From contig CAPAOL010000008.1 in NCBI GenBank assembly GCA_948579315.1, positions 1-64,000 of the forward strand: DNA of 64,000 nucleotides, written 5' to 3'. Numbering within the stretch: position 1 is the stretch's first letter; each line of letters opens with the position of its first letter. Shown piece by piece: positions 1 to 8,074 of this stretch. The position numbers and the translations under genes are program-made. Source of the stretch: an uncultured Phocaeicola sp. (lineage in GTDB: Bacteria; Bacteroidota; Bacteroidia; Bacteroidales; Bacteroidaceae). The notes beneath the pieces are model-generated. The model did not search any database and was not told the origin of the DNA. It saw only the letters and a program-made list of their open reading frames with translations.

Positions 1-33
1 CAAAAATATAAGAATGAAAAAAGGGCGACAAGA

Positions 34-55
34 TAGAATCGCGGAGACGCTTACG
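34..55. repeat. Left copy of a 22-bp imperfect direct repeat
   Basis: This 22-bp stretch matches 1747-1768 at 20 of 22 positions in the same orientation (shared core AGAATCGCGGA). The two copies bracket the decayed outer-membrane gene fragments at 252-1700. They could be the footprint of a past rearrangement or members of a dispersed intergenic repeat. Confidence 0.5.
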
Positions 56-71
56 CTGTCATGAAGAATAG

Positions 72-163
72 ATGAAGGATATCTATAGCGATCCTTCATT
101 GCAACTTATTTATATTCAGCAAGTAATGCGCTGATGAAGGATTTGAAGGAAATAATTCCTTCA
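72..163. repeat. Two tandem hairpins with a TGAAGGA stem
   Basis: ATGAAGGAT at 72-80 pairs with ATCCTTCAT at 91-99. TGAAGGAA at 144-151 pairs with TTCCTTCA at 156-163. The two hairpins share the same stem motif, so this is a small intergenic repeat unit. It lies beyond the 3' end of the minus-strand barrel fragment and might act as a terminator or processing site, but neither hairpin has a long T-tract. No gene is seen in 1-251. Confidence 0.45.
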
Positions 164-251
164 TTGTATCTTGACGTGTGGTTGAGATGGGTGCTAAAAC
201 TATCTGTCGGATAAATAGATCAATGTACTAGAATTGACAATTTCCTGATCA

Positions 252-1243
252 CTATTTGCGCAAATAACTATCGCTTGTTGTCTGTATGCTTTTCGCACGT
301 TTTACTTTTACTTTCTTGCCAAAGTCAAACTTATATATAAGGTTTAAGCACGCTCCTTGATAAGGGGGTTTATTATTTTCTTCTATTCTGCTTAGATTGT
401 TATTGGTAATTGTGGTCAGATTTCTTCTTTTATTCAAAATAGCGTAAACTGATAAATTTATGCAGAACTTTTGATCCAGGAAATATTTGTAAAGGCCGGC
501 ATTCATATTGTATACACTGTGATATATTGTTTCGCTTCTACGTGTTCTTCTTTCTGCCATCCTTCTCCACTCTGATATGCGTAATACATTTGGTTGTTGG
601 TATGGTTATTATAATAGTCGCCACCCCATTTCAACCTGGAATGTTTGTTGAGCAAGAAGATATAATTTATTTCTGCTTTCCATAAATCAGAAACAGTTCC
701 GGTGTTGCTACATTTATTATCCTCTTCGTTTTTCTCCGGATACTGATAAAGATAATGGTGATTCAGTTCTTTCGTTTCATCACTTCTCAAATAATCAAGA
801 ACTGTTTGCAAAGTATTCTTTCCGTTTTTTGATTTCCAATTATAGTTCAAACTAGCCTGATATATTTTGTCATCCCCTTTCCCTTTACTATGGTAGGAAG
901 AGGTATATTCCTTTTCTGTTTCTTGTGTTTCGGAAAAAGAAGAAGATTTTAGTGTGCTTCCAGCCTGTTTTACCATACAGTTAAGTCCGATGCTTTGCAG
1001 GGTAGTTATATCATATAACATGCTGAATGTTTCATTGATTCTTCTTATATTTTTACGGTCTATATTTTGATTTACAATATGGATATTCTGGTGGCTGTTA
1101 TGGGTTATATTTTCCGTGATGTAAGGATCTCCTGCATTAGAAAGGACCAGATTGTTGTAAAAGTTCCATTTCCCAAGCCGAAGGCTTAATGGAAGGCCCA
1201 AACGTTCCCAATGACTATTTCTTTTTCTCATCTCTCCTAGCAA
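252..1243 (-). pseudogene. C-terminal remnant of an outer-membrane beta-barrel protein, frameshifted
   Basis: The minus strand encodes about 330 residues with alternating hydrophobic/polar strands and a terminal segment (NLIYKFDFGKKVKVKRAKS) typical of TonB-dependent-type barrels of the OMP_b-brl_3 class. The reading breaks near 505-515: the upstream frame runs into a stop after QYITVYTI, while the last ~85 residues continue in the -1 frame, as if one base had been lost. There is no signal peptide, carboxypeptidase-like domain or plug. The only start for the upstream part is a TTG at 1243, and the frame runs on past it toward the opposite-strand fragment. I treat it as the broken 3' half of a larger gene. 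The family is recognised from general barrel character, so its exact identity is uncertain. Confidence 0.6.
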
Positions 1244-1256
1244 AGAGGGTGAACCA

Positions 1257-1700
1257 TTGCCTCCGCCATCTGCATTTGGTGGAAATATAGGGTATGATAC
1301 TCATTTCTATACTCATCAGCATGGAAAGGGCTCTCTTTATGTTAATCTTAATACGTATGGACATTATAAAAGATTGTCATGGAATCTTTATGGGAATTAT
1401 CGGCCTTTCAGCTATGGTGTGAATAACAAACGGAAACATTATGGGTCTGAATCGGAACTGACGGTAACTTGGCGTGTGAACAAACATTTGGGAATTACTG
1501 GAAATATGAGGTATTTGTTGGGCACTTTGGGGTATGATTCCACTACGCACGAAGGAACTTATTACAATTTCTCATCCGGCAGGATGAAGGACCGAAGTTT
1601 CTGCTTTTCATTAGGATTCAATTATTATATGCAAGGAAAGAATTTCAAATATAGGAATAAGAAGAGTTTGCAGAGTACGGAGCAGGGGATAAAGTTGTGA
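1257..1700 (+). pseudogene. C-terminal remnant of a second outer-membrane beta-barrel protein
   Basis: This plus-strand frame encodes about 150 residues of barrel-like strands (GGNIGYDTHFYT, LSWNLYGNYRPF) ending in FCFSLGFNYYMQGKNFKYR and a Lys-rich tail, as in Bacteroidales outer-membrane barrel proteins. It has no signal peptide or plug. The frame is open upstream of the first ATG (through residues reading EGEPLPPPSAFGG), so the start is not a natural one. It meets the minus-strand fragment head to head around 1243-1257, which leaves two 3' ends pointing outward and no 5' ends. An inversion or deletion inside one or two related genes would give this arrangement. Confidence 0.5.
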
Positions 1701-1746
1701 AATAATTTTTGTTTGATATGTTGCAGGCACGGGATGCGTATGATAT

Positions 1747-1768
1747 TAGAATCGCGGAAACGTTTACG
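1747..1768. repeat. Right copy of the 22-bp imperfect direct repeat
   Basis: This matches 34-55 at 20 of 22 positions in the same orientation. It lies just past the 3' end of the plus-strand barrel fragment. The rest of 1701-1899 shows no gene. Confidence 0.5.
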
Positions 1769-1899
1769 AAGAGCGCATGAGGAATGCGCGAAACTTGAGA
1801 GTGTCATCTGATGTCATAGTACAGGCTACAGGGCTTCCTGAAGAAGAAATAAAAACCCTTTAATTGGATTGCAAAGGGTTTGGCCGGAAAGAATAGTTT

Positions 1900-2214
1900 C
1901 TATTCGTATTCGTGTTTCCGTTTCGGATTCATCGGAAACCAGCCTTTCAGCACGCGTTCGCGTTGCTCGAATATCTCCTTGATAGTCCAGAAAGAAGAGA
2001 AGGAGAAGACACCCAATAAAGAGGAAATCAGGATGTCACTGATAAGCACAGTCCCTATAATGCCTGCTATGCCCAGTACCAAAAATATCCACCAGCACCG
2101 TGTACCCCAATAATATTCGGCCTTGACCACGATGGGGTGGAAAAGACCGATTATTAAAAAGGTACAAATGCCGATGGCAATACCGCCTAAATGGTATTCA
2201 TTCAGCCATTCCAT
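1900..2214 (-). CDS. DUF4491 family small membrane protein
   Basis: This is a 104-residue protein with three hydrophobic segments (about residues 9-27, 38-56 and 57-78) and a charged, basic C-terminus ending KRKHEYE. Its length, the opening MEWLNEYHLGGIAIGICTF and the W-rich middle fit the DUF4491 family of small inner-membrane proteins common in Bacteroidales, whose function is unknown. It lies 6 bp downstream of the Lrp/AsnC regulator on the same strand, so the two are probably co-transcribed. Family assignment is from memory of the sequence pattern. Confidence 0.75.
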   Translation of the reverse strand: MEWLNEYHLGGIAIGICTFLIIGLFHPIVVKAEYYWGTRCWWIFLVLGIAGIIGTVLISDILISSLLGVFSFSSFWTIKEIFEQRERVLKGWFPMNPKRKHEYE

Positions 2215-2220
2215 TCTTTC

Positions 2221-2679
2221 TTAGCTTTGAATGGGTATTTCTTTTTTGATGCTCTGCTCCAGAGAGATCAGGGTCTCGGTAGCCGTAACGCCGGGAATTT
2301 CCTGAATCTTTGAGTTCAGCAAGTCCATCAAATGCTCGTTATCGCGTGAATAAAGTTTGGTCAGCATGGTATAGGGACCTGTAGTGAAGTGGCACTCCAC
2401 AATTTCGGGAATCTTCTTCAGTTCTGCCACTACGTTTTTGTACATGGAACCTTTTTCCAGCTTGATTCCTACGTATGTACAGGTTCTATACCCTAAACTC
2501 TTAGGGTTCACATGATATCCTGAACCGATAATAACTCCCAAATCAATTAATCTTTGCACACGCTGGTGAATGGCTGCGCGTGAAACTCCACATTCTGCTG
2601 CGACATCTTTAAACGGGATGCGGGCATTTTGGGATATAATTTCTAGAATTTGTCTGTCGAGACTATCAATTTTCTCCAT
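2221..2679 (-). CDS. Lrp/AsnC family transcriptional regulator
   Basis: This 152-residue protein has the usual Lrp/AsnC length. An N-terminal helix-turn-helix (about residues 5-50, LDRQILEIISQNARIPFKDVA then GVSRAAIHQRVQRL) is followed by an AsnC-type ligand-binding/oligomerisation domain (about 65-145) with the typical GPYTMLTKLY core. Members usually bind amino acids and regulate amino-acid metabolism or transport. The effector here cannot be read from sequence. A -7-like element lies about 35 bp upstream of the start. It precedes the DUF4491 gene, its likely operon partner. Confidence 0.9.
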   Translation of the reverse strand: MEKIDSLDRQILEIISQNARIPFKDVAAECGVSRAAIHQRVQRLIDLGVIIGSGYHVNPKSLGYRTCTYVGIKLEKGSMYKNVVAELKKIPEIVECHFTTGPYTMLTKLYSRDNEHLMDLLNSKIQEIPGVTATETLISLEQSIKKEIPIQS

Positions 2680-2712
2680 AATATACCGATTTTAATGTTA
2701 TCAATCTGTAAG

Positions 2713-2720
2713 CAAATATA
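2713..2720 (-). promoter_or_regulatory. -7 element (TATATTTG) upstream of the Lrp/AsnC gene
   Basis: On the minus strand this reads TATATTTG, followed by C, matching the Bacteroidetes TAnnTTTG consensus. No convincing -33 element was found at the expected distance. Confidence 0.4.
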
Positions 2721-2795
2721 GGAATACTTTTTAATTTATCTACTATTTTGCAAGAAAAAACAGGATTTCTTTGAAAAAAAGTGCAATAAGAGGAG

Positions 2796-3200
2796 CTAAT
2801 CACCTATTTTCTTCTCTATTTCGCCGATTTTCCCTCTTCTTTCAAATGAGAAGGTATCGCTATGTGTATCTAAATAGTTCAACAGGAATAGCGATTTTCT
2901 TAACAAATATTTTTGTTCTTCGGACTCTTTCAACAAAGCATCCTGATAGAGCAGTTCGGATAACATGTCGATGCGCGTGAGCAATTCCTCGCCACCATAG
3001 TTCTGTCCCATCTCGTTCAGTATATATTCCGCATCTTGATCATAATAGAAGGTGGAAGGATGATTGAAGTAGGCACGATAAATGCTTTGAAGTTGCAATT
3101 GCAGCTCGGGACCGTCCTTTTTATCTCTTTCTTCTACCAACTTTTCCAATGCTTCGAAAAATTGTTGAAGCAACCGCATAATGTAATCTCTTTGCAGCAT
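2796..3200 (-). CDS. Hypothetical protein, all-helical
   Basis: This 134-residue acidic/charged protein has no signal peptide or membrane segment. It is predicted to be largely helical (MRLLQQFFEALEKLVEERD, then a leucine-rich stretch YLLRKSLFLLNYLDTH). It recalls small DUF6483-like helical proteins, but I am not sure of the family. It starts 1 bp after the stop of the upstream CorC/HlyC-like gene on the same strand, so the two are translationally close and probably co-expressed. Function unknown. Confidence 0.65.
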   Translation of the reverse strand: MLQRDYIMRLLQQFFEALEKLVEERDKKDGPELQLQLQSIYRAYFNHPSTFYYDQDAEYILNEMGQNYGGEELLTRIDMLSELLYQDALLKESEEQKYLLRKSLFLLNYLDTHSDTFSFERRGKIGEIEKKIGD

Positions 3201-3201
3201 G

Positions 3202-4488
3202 TTAATTGTCCTCTTCGTTTTTATGGGTTAGTGTTACTAATACTTTATCTATCCGGGCTCCGTCCATGTCGACTATTTCCAGTGTGAAGTCATTCCATTC
3301 CATGGATTCACCGGTCTTGGGAATGTGGCCTAGTTGTTGCAGGATGAGGCCGCTCAACGTGTTGTAATTATAATCGGGGTATAAATCCTCCATTTCGAAA
3401 TGACTCAGAAAGTCATAGAAAGAACATTGGCCGTCTATCAACCAGCTTCCGTCCTTGCGGGGAACGATATCGGGGTCTTCCGAGTCACTGGGCAAGGTGC
3501 CTACCAGGGCTTCCAGAATGTCCTTCATGGTGATGATGCCTTGCAGACTGCCGAATTCATCACAGATTAATCCGTATTTGATGTTGTGCTGGCGTATTTG
3601 TTCCAATACTTTATATACATCCATGTTTTCGTGGAAGTATTGTGCCGGACGGATCACATCACGCAGATTGAATTCGCAACTGTTCAGCTTCCCGAAGAGG
3701 TCTTTCAGGTAAACTACTCCGATGATGTTGTCCAGGGTGTTTCCTTGAGTTACAGGGTAAACTTGGTACAGGTGTTGGCATACGATGTCATACAGCTGCT
3801 TGTTGTTCATGTCTATGTCAATGGATACGATGTCGCTGCGATAGGTCATGATGGTGTTGATACTGCGGTCGCCAAGAGAGAAGACGCGGTCCACAATATC
3901 CTGTTCCACTTCCTGCACTTCACCGTTCTCGGTTCCTTCGTCTATCATGGATTTGATTTCCTCTTCAGTCACTTTTTCTTCCGCTGTGTTGATATGCAGC
4001 AGGTTGAAGATAAGTGAAGTGCTTTTGGCAAGTATCCATACAAAAGGAGAGGCGATGACGGACAGCCAGTACATGGGACGTGCCAATAGCTTGGCAGCAC
4101 GGGTGGAGGCACTCATGCCAATGCGTTTGGGCACCAGCTCGCCAAAGATAATAGTGAGGTAAGTGACCAGGATGACAATCAGGGTTTGAGCCAATAAATA
4201 GGCATATGTGGCGGGTACGCCGGCGTCAGTCAGTATGTTCCCAAAATCGGTGGCCAGCACGTCGCCGGAGTAAATACCGGTCAATATACCAATCAGGGTG
4301 ATTCCGATTTGGATGGTGGATAAAAACTTGTCCGGGTCATTGGCAAGCTTTAAAGCGATACGCGCTGTAGAGCTTCCATGACGGATATCATTGGACAAAC
4401 TACTTTTACGCGCTGAGATCAGGGCGATTTCGGACATGGCGAATACCCCGTTTAATAAGATAAGTGCGATAATAATGGCAATTTCCAT
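3202..4488 (-). CDS. CorC/HlyC (CNNM-type) DUF21-CBS membrane protein
   Basis: In order this protein has: an N-terminal DUF21 membrane domain (about residues 1-190) opening MEIAIIIALILLNGVFAMSE; a linker helix with EEEIKSMIDEGTENG; a pair of CBS domains (about 200-320) with a mid-motif FGSLQGIITMKDILEALVG; and a C-terminal CorC_HlyC domain (about 335-425). The family is linked to magnesium/cobalt efflux or homeostasis in the inner membrane. An upstream in-frame TTG at 4518 would add ten residues, but it lies inside a -7 promoter element, so I chose the ATG at 4488, which also matches the family's usual N-terminus. Length about 428 residues, normal for the family. Confidence 0.9.
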   Translation of the reverse strand: MEIAIIIALILLNGVFAMSEIALISARKSSLSNDIRHGSSTARIALKLANDPDKFLSTIQIGITLIGILTGIYSGDVLATDFGNILTDAGVPATYAYLLAQTLIVILVTYLTIIFGELVPKRIGMSASTRAAKLLARPMYWLSVIASPFVWILAKSTSLIFNLLHINTAEEKVTEEEIKSMIDEGTENGEVQEVEQDIVDRVFSLGDRSINTIMTYRSDIVSIDIDMNNKQLYDIVCQHLYQVYPVTQGNTLDNIIGVVYLKDLFGKLNSCEFNLRDVIRPAQYFHENMDVYKVLEQIRQHNIKYGLICDEFGSLQGIITMKDILEALVGTLPSDSEDPDIVPRKDGSWLIDGQCSFYDFLSHFEMEDLYPDYNYNTLSGLILQQLGHIPKTGESMEWNDFTLEIVDMDGARIDKVLVTLTHKNEEDN

Positions 4489-4515
4489 GTAAGAATTTAC
4501 GTTTTGTTTTGCTAA

Positions 4516-4523
4516 CAAATGTA
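4516..4523 (-). promoter_or_regulatory. -7 element (TACATTTG) for the CorC/HlyC operon
   Basis: On the minus strand this reads TACATTTG, matching TAnnTTTG, and sits about 28 bp before the ATG at 4488. It overlaps the alternative TTG start at 4518, which argues against that start. Confidence 0.5.
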
Positions 4524-4586
4524 CTAAGAATTGTGTTTTCTCTTTCTTCTTTTAGATTTAATTAATGAATTATCTGTCATTTGCGC

Positions 4587-4594
4587 TATCTTTG
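4587..4594 (+). promoter_or_regulatory. -7 element (TATCTTTG) upstream of the Nudix gene
   Basis: TATCTTTG followed by CG matches the Bacteroidetes -7 consensus and lies 28 bp before the ATG at 4623. The -33 region is weak. Confidence 0.5.
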
Positions 4595-4622
4595 CGGTGT
4601 CTATACTTAGAAAGGAGTAATT

Positions 4623-5147
4623 ATGCATCCGTTGGAACTATTCAAATATTGTCCGAAGTGTGGTTCGCCGCACTTTGAAGTGAACAATGAGAAATCAAAG
4701 CGTTGTGCCGATTGTGGCTTTGTGTATTATTTTAATTCCAGTGCCGCTACTGTAGCTTTTATCTTGAATGATAAGAATGAGTTGTTGGTGTGCCGCAGGG
4801 GAAAAGAACCGGCGAAGGGAACATTGGACCTGTCCGGCGGGTTTATTGATATGCATGAGACCGGCGAGGAAGGTGTGGCACGCGAGGTGTTGGAAGAAAC
4901 CGGTTTGCAGGTGGAGGAGGCTGTTTATCAGTTCTCATTGCCCAACACTTATCTTTATTCAGGATTTCTGGTACATACATTGGATCTGTTCTTTCTTTGT
5001 AAAGTGAAAGATACCAGCCGGATAAAGGCGATGGATGATGTGGCGGAGTCTTTCTGGCTTCCCTTGAATGAAGTGAATCCCGAAGAATTCGGGCTGGATT
5101 CTGTGCGTGAAGGAGTCCGGCGTTTTTTGAAAGAACATAAACTTTAA
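4623..5147 (+). CDS. Nudix hydrolase with N-terminal zinc ribbon
   Basis: This 174-residue protein begins with a four-cysteine zinc ribbon (C10, C13, C28, C31), followed by a Nudix domain. The Nudix box is complete at residues 73-95: G73, E79, R87-E88, E91-E92, G94, i.e. GX5EX7REUXEEXGU. This layout resembles a shortened NudC-like NAD(H)/nucleotide pyrophosphatase, a metal-dependent enzyme cleaving nucleoside diphosphates linked to another group. The substrate cannot be fixed from sequence. It ends 9 bp before the large TPR gene on the same strand. Confidence 0.88.
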   Translation: MHPLELFKYCPKCGSPHFEVNNEKSKRCADCGFVYYFNSSAATVAFILNDKNELLVCRRGKEPAKGTLDLSGGFIDMHETGEEGVAREVLEETGLQVEEAVYQFSLPNTYLYSGFLVHTLDLFFLCKVKDTSRIKAMDDVAESFWLPLNEVNPEEFGLDSVREGVRRFLKEHKL

Positions 5148-5156
5148 TGATAAGAT

Positions 5157-8060
5157 ATGAAAAGAAAAACCTTATTGATGGCCGCATTGATGGGAGGCTG
5201 TTCCTTGCAGGGAATGGCGCAGCAGATCACTCCCAAGGATGTGGCAGGTGACAAGGAATATAACCGGGTATGCCGGGAATATGAGTTGAAAGGTGGGGAC
5301 AGCATGGAGCTGTTACAGGCTTATCTGGACAAATATCCTGATTCCCGCCATAAAAACAGGGTGCTGTCACTGATTGCCTCTGCTTATTTTATGGAGGGAA
5401 AATACAAGGAGGCCATTGCCCTGTTCCGGTCGTGTGATCTGGAGGCTTTGCCTGATAAGGAAAGAGATGATTGTGCCATGCGTCTGGCCACCTCTTATTT
5501 GAAAGAAGACAATCTGCGTGAAGCGGCTGTATGGTTTACCTTGCTGAAAGAGGTAAGCCCATTATATCAGGATGACGCTGTCTATAATCTGGCTTATATT
5601 GATTATGTGGAGAAACGCTATGACAAGGCGCTGAAAAGTTTCCAGTCTTTGCAGAATGATGCCGTATATGCAGCATTGGTTCCTTATTATATAGGAGAGA
5701 TTTATTTGGTGAAAGGAAATTATCAGCAGGCCCGTACTGTGGCAAAAGCGTATCTGGAGCAATATCCGGCTAAAAAGGATGTTCCTCAGATGGAACGGAT
5801 TTGGGGAGAGGCTTGTTTCGGATTGAATGATTACCAAGCGGCGATACCTCCTTTGGAAAGATACCGTGAAAGTGTTTCCCACCCGCAACGTAAGCCTTTG
5901 TATGAACTCGGTATGAGTTATTATTATACTGGTGTTTATTCCAAGGCTGCCGCTACTTTGGGGGAAATGGCTTCGGTACATGATGCCTTGTCACAGAATG
6001 CTTATCTACACATGGGGCTGGCTTATTTGAACTTGAAGGAGAGGAACAGGGCACGCATGGCATTCGAGCAGGCTGCCAATTTCAGTTTTGATCCGAAAGT
6101 AAAGGAACAGGCTCTTTATAATTATGCTTTGTGTATTCATGAAACCTCTTATTCTCCATTTGCCGAATCGGTAACCGTGTTTGAGCGTTTTCTGAATGAG
6201 TTCCCGAATTCACCTTATACGGAGCGTGTCAATGATTATTTGATAGAGGTGTATATGAATAACCGCAGTTATGAAGCTGCTTTAAAATCTATAGCAAAGA
6301 TTGAGCATCCGGGCACACGCATTATGGAGGCCAAGCAGAAGATTTTGTTCCGGCTGGGCACACAGGCATTTGCGAATGCCCGTTTCCAGGAGGCTCTGGA
6401 GTTCTTCAACCAATCGCTTGCTGTGGGGCAATACAATCAGGCGACAAAGGCGGACGCTTATTTCTGGAGGGGGGAATCCAATTATCGTCTGGACCGTTTT
6501 CCGCAGGCGGGTAACGATTACCGCTTGTATCTGGAATTTGCCACCAGCAAGAACGGACAGGAATATGGTTTGGCGCTCTATAACTTGGGATATACTTATT
6601 TCAAACAGAAAAATTATGGAAATGCGGGCACTTGGTTTACCCGTTTTGTGGACAGGGGAAGTATCAATGAACGCACCATGCAGGCAGATGCCTATAACCG
6701 CATAGGTGACTGCAACTTCTATGACCGCCGTTTTGAGCAGGCTCGTCAGGATTATGCCCGTGCGGTGGAGATTGATCCGTCACTGGGGGATTACTCTTTG
6801 TATCAGGAGGCGTTTGTGCGTGGTTTGCAACGTGATTACAATGGAAAAGTGCAGACGTTGAACCGCTTGATTTCGGATTATCCGGAATCACAATACATGG
6901 ATGATGCCCTTTACGAGCAGGGACGTGCTTTTGTGCAGATGGAGGATAATGCCAATGCCATTGCCCGTTTTAATATTCTGGTGAAGAAATTTCCGGAGAG
7001 CAATGTCGCACGGCGGGCGGCTAACGAGATCGGTTTGCTATACTATCAGGATGACAAGTATCCTGAAGCCATCCAGGCTTATAAGCAGGTCATAGCCGGT
7101 TATCCGGGCAGTGAGGAGGCGCGTTTGGCGCAGCGTGACTTGAAATCGATCTATATTGATTTGAATAAGGTGGATGAGTATGCCAATTTTGCTTCAACTA
7201 TCCCCGGCGGTGCCAACTTTGATGTGAATGAGCGTGACTCATTGACCTATGTGGCTGCCGAAAGGGTATATATGCGGGGTGAGGTCGCCGAGGCCCGCAA
7301 CAGCTTTACCCGTTATTTACAGACTTTCCCCGAAGGTGCTTTCAGTCTGAATGCCAACTATTATATCGGTTTGATAGACTATAATCAGAAAGCCTATGAA
7401 AGTGCAGCCCGGCATTTGGATAAAGTATTGGAATATCCCAACAACAAATATTCTGAAGATGCCATGTTGATGGGGGCCGAAATGGCTTATACGGCGAAGG
7501 ATTATGAAAAAGCCTTGCATATTTACAAGCAATTGAAAGATAAAGCCGCTTCTATGGAGCGTCGCCGGCTTGCAAAAACCGGAATGTTACGCAGTGCGCA
7601 TATGCTGGGAAATGAGGAAGAGATTATCTTTGCCGCAACAGATTTGCTGGCCGATACTAAACTGGCGCCGGAATTGTCTAACGAGGCACATTATTACCGT
7701 GCAAAAGCTTATTTGGATGCCGGCAAGACGGATGGAGCTATGGAAGATTTGAAGGTCTTGGCGAAAGACACCCGTAATGTATATGGAGCGGAGGCCAAAT
7801 ATAAAGTCGCCCAGATTTACTTTGACGGCGGACAAACGGATAAGGCGGAGCAGGAGGTGCTGAATTACATTGAGGTAAGTACACCGCATACCTATTGGCT
7901 GGCACGCAGCTTTGTGTTATTGGCTGATGTGTATATGAAGTTGGGGCGTAACTTGGATGCTAAACAATATTTGCTTTCATTGAAGCAGAACTATCAGGCC
8001 GATGATGATATTGCCGGAATGATTGAAAGCAGACTGGAGAAATTGAAAACAGAGAATTAA
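5157..8060 (+). CDS. Large secreted tetratricopeptide-repeat protein
   Basis: This 967-residue protein has a signal peptide (MKRKTLLMAALMGGCSLQGMAQ, cleavage near residue 22) and TPR or TPR-like helical pairs along nearly its whole length. Examples are YKEAIALFRSCDLEALPD, FEQARQDYARAVEIDPSLG and YPEAIQAYKQVIAGYPGSEE. Such solenoids act as protein-protein scaffolds. The signal peptide suggests the periplasm or outer membrane. It starts 9 bp after the Nudix gene and ends 14 bp before an outer-membrane barrel protein, so a scaffold plus barrel pair in one operon is likely. Function of this pair is unknown. Confidence 0.85.
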   Translation: MKRKTLLMAALMGGCSLQGMAQQITPKDVAGDKEYNRVCREYELKGGDSMELLQAYLDKYPDSRHKNRVLSLIASAYFMEGKYKEAIALFRSCDLEALPDKERDDCAMRLATSYLKEDNLREAAVWFTLLKEVSPLYQDDAVYNLAYIDYVEKRYDKALKSFQSLQNDAVYAALVPYYIGEIYLVKGNYQQARTVAKAYLEQYPAKKDVPQMERIWGEACFGLNDYQAAIPPLERYRESVSHPQRKPLYELGMSYYYTGVYSKAAATLGEMASVHDALSQNAYLHMGLAYLNLKERNRARMAFEQAANFSFDPKVKEQALYNYALCIHETSYSPFAESVTVFERFLNEFPNSPYTERVNDYLIEVYMNNRSYEAALKSIAKIEHPGTRIMEAKQKILFRLGTQAFANARFQEALEFFNQSLAVGQYNQATKADAYFWRGESNYRLDRFPQAGNDYRLYLEFATSKNGQEYGLALYNLGYTYFKQKNYGNAGTWFTRFVDRGSINERTMQADAYNRIGDCNFYDRRFEQARQDYARAVEIDPSLGDYSLYQEAFVRGLQRDYNGKVQTLNRLISDYPESQYMDDALYEQGRAFVQMEDNANAIARFNILVKKFPESNVARRAANEIGLLYYQDDKYPEAIQAYKQVIAGYPGSEEARLAQRDLKSIYIDLNKVDEYANFASTIPGGANFDVNERDSLTYVAAERVYMRGEVAEARNSFTRYLQTFPEGAFSLNANYYIGLIDYNQKAYESAARHLDKVLEYPNNKYSEDAMLMGAEMAYTAKDYEKALHIYKQLKDKAASMERRRLAKTGMLRSAHMLGNEEEIIFAATDLLADTKLAPELSNEAHYYRAKAYLDAGKTDGAMEDLKVLAKDTRNVYGAEAKYKVAQIYFDGGQTDKAEQEVLNYIEVSTPHTYWLARSFVLLADVYMKLGRNLDAKQYLLSLKQNYQADDDIAGMIESRLEKLKTEN

Positions 8061-8074
8061 AAATTAAAAAATAA

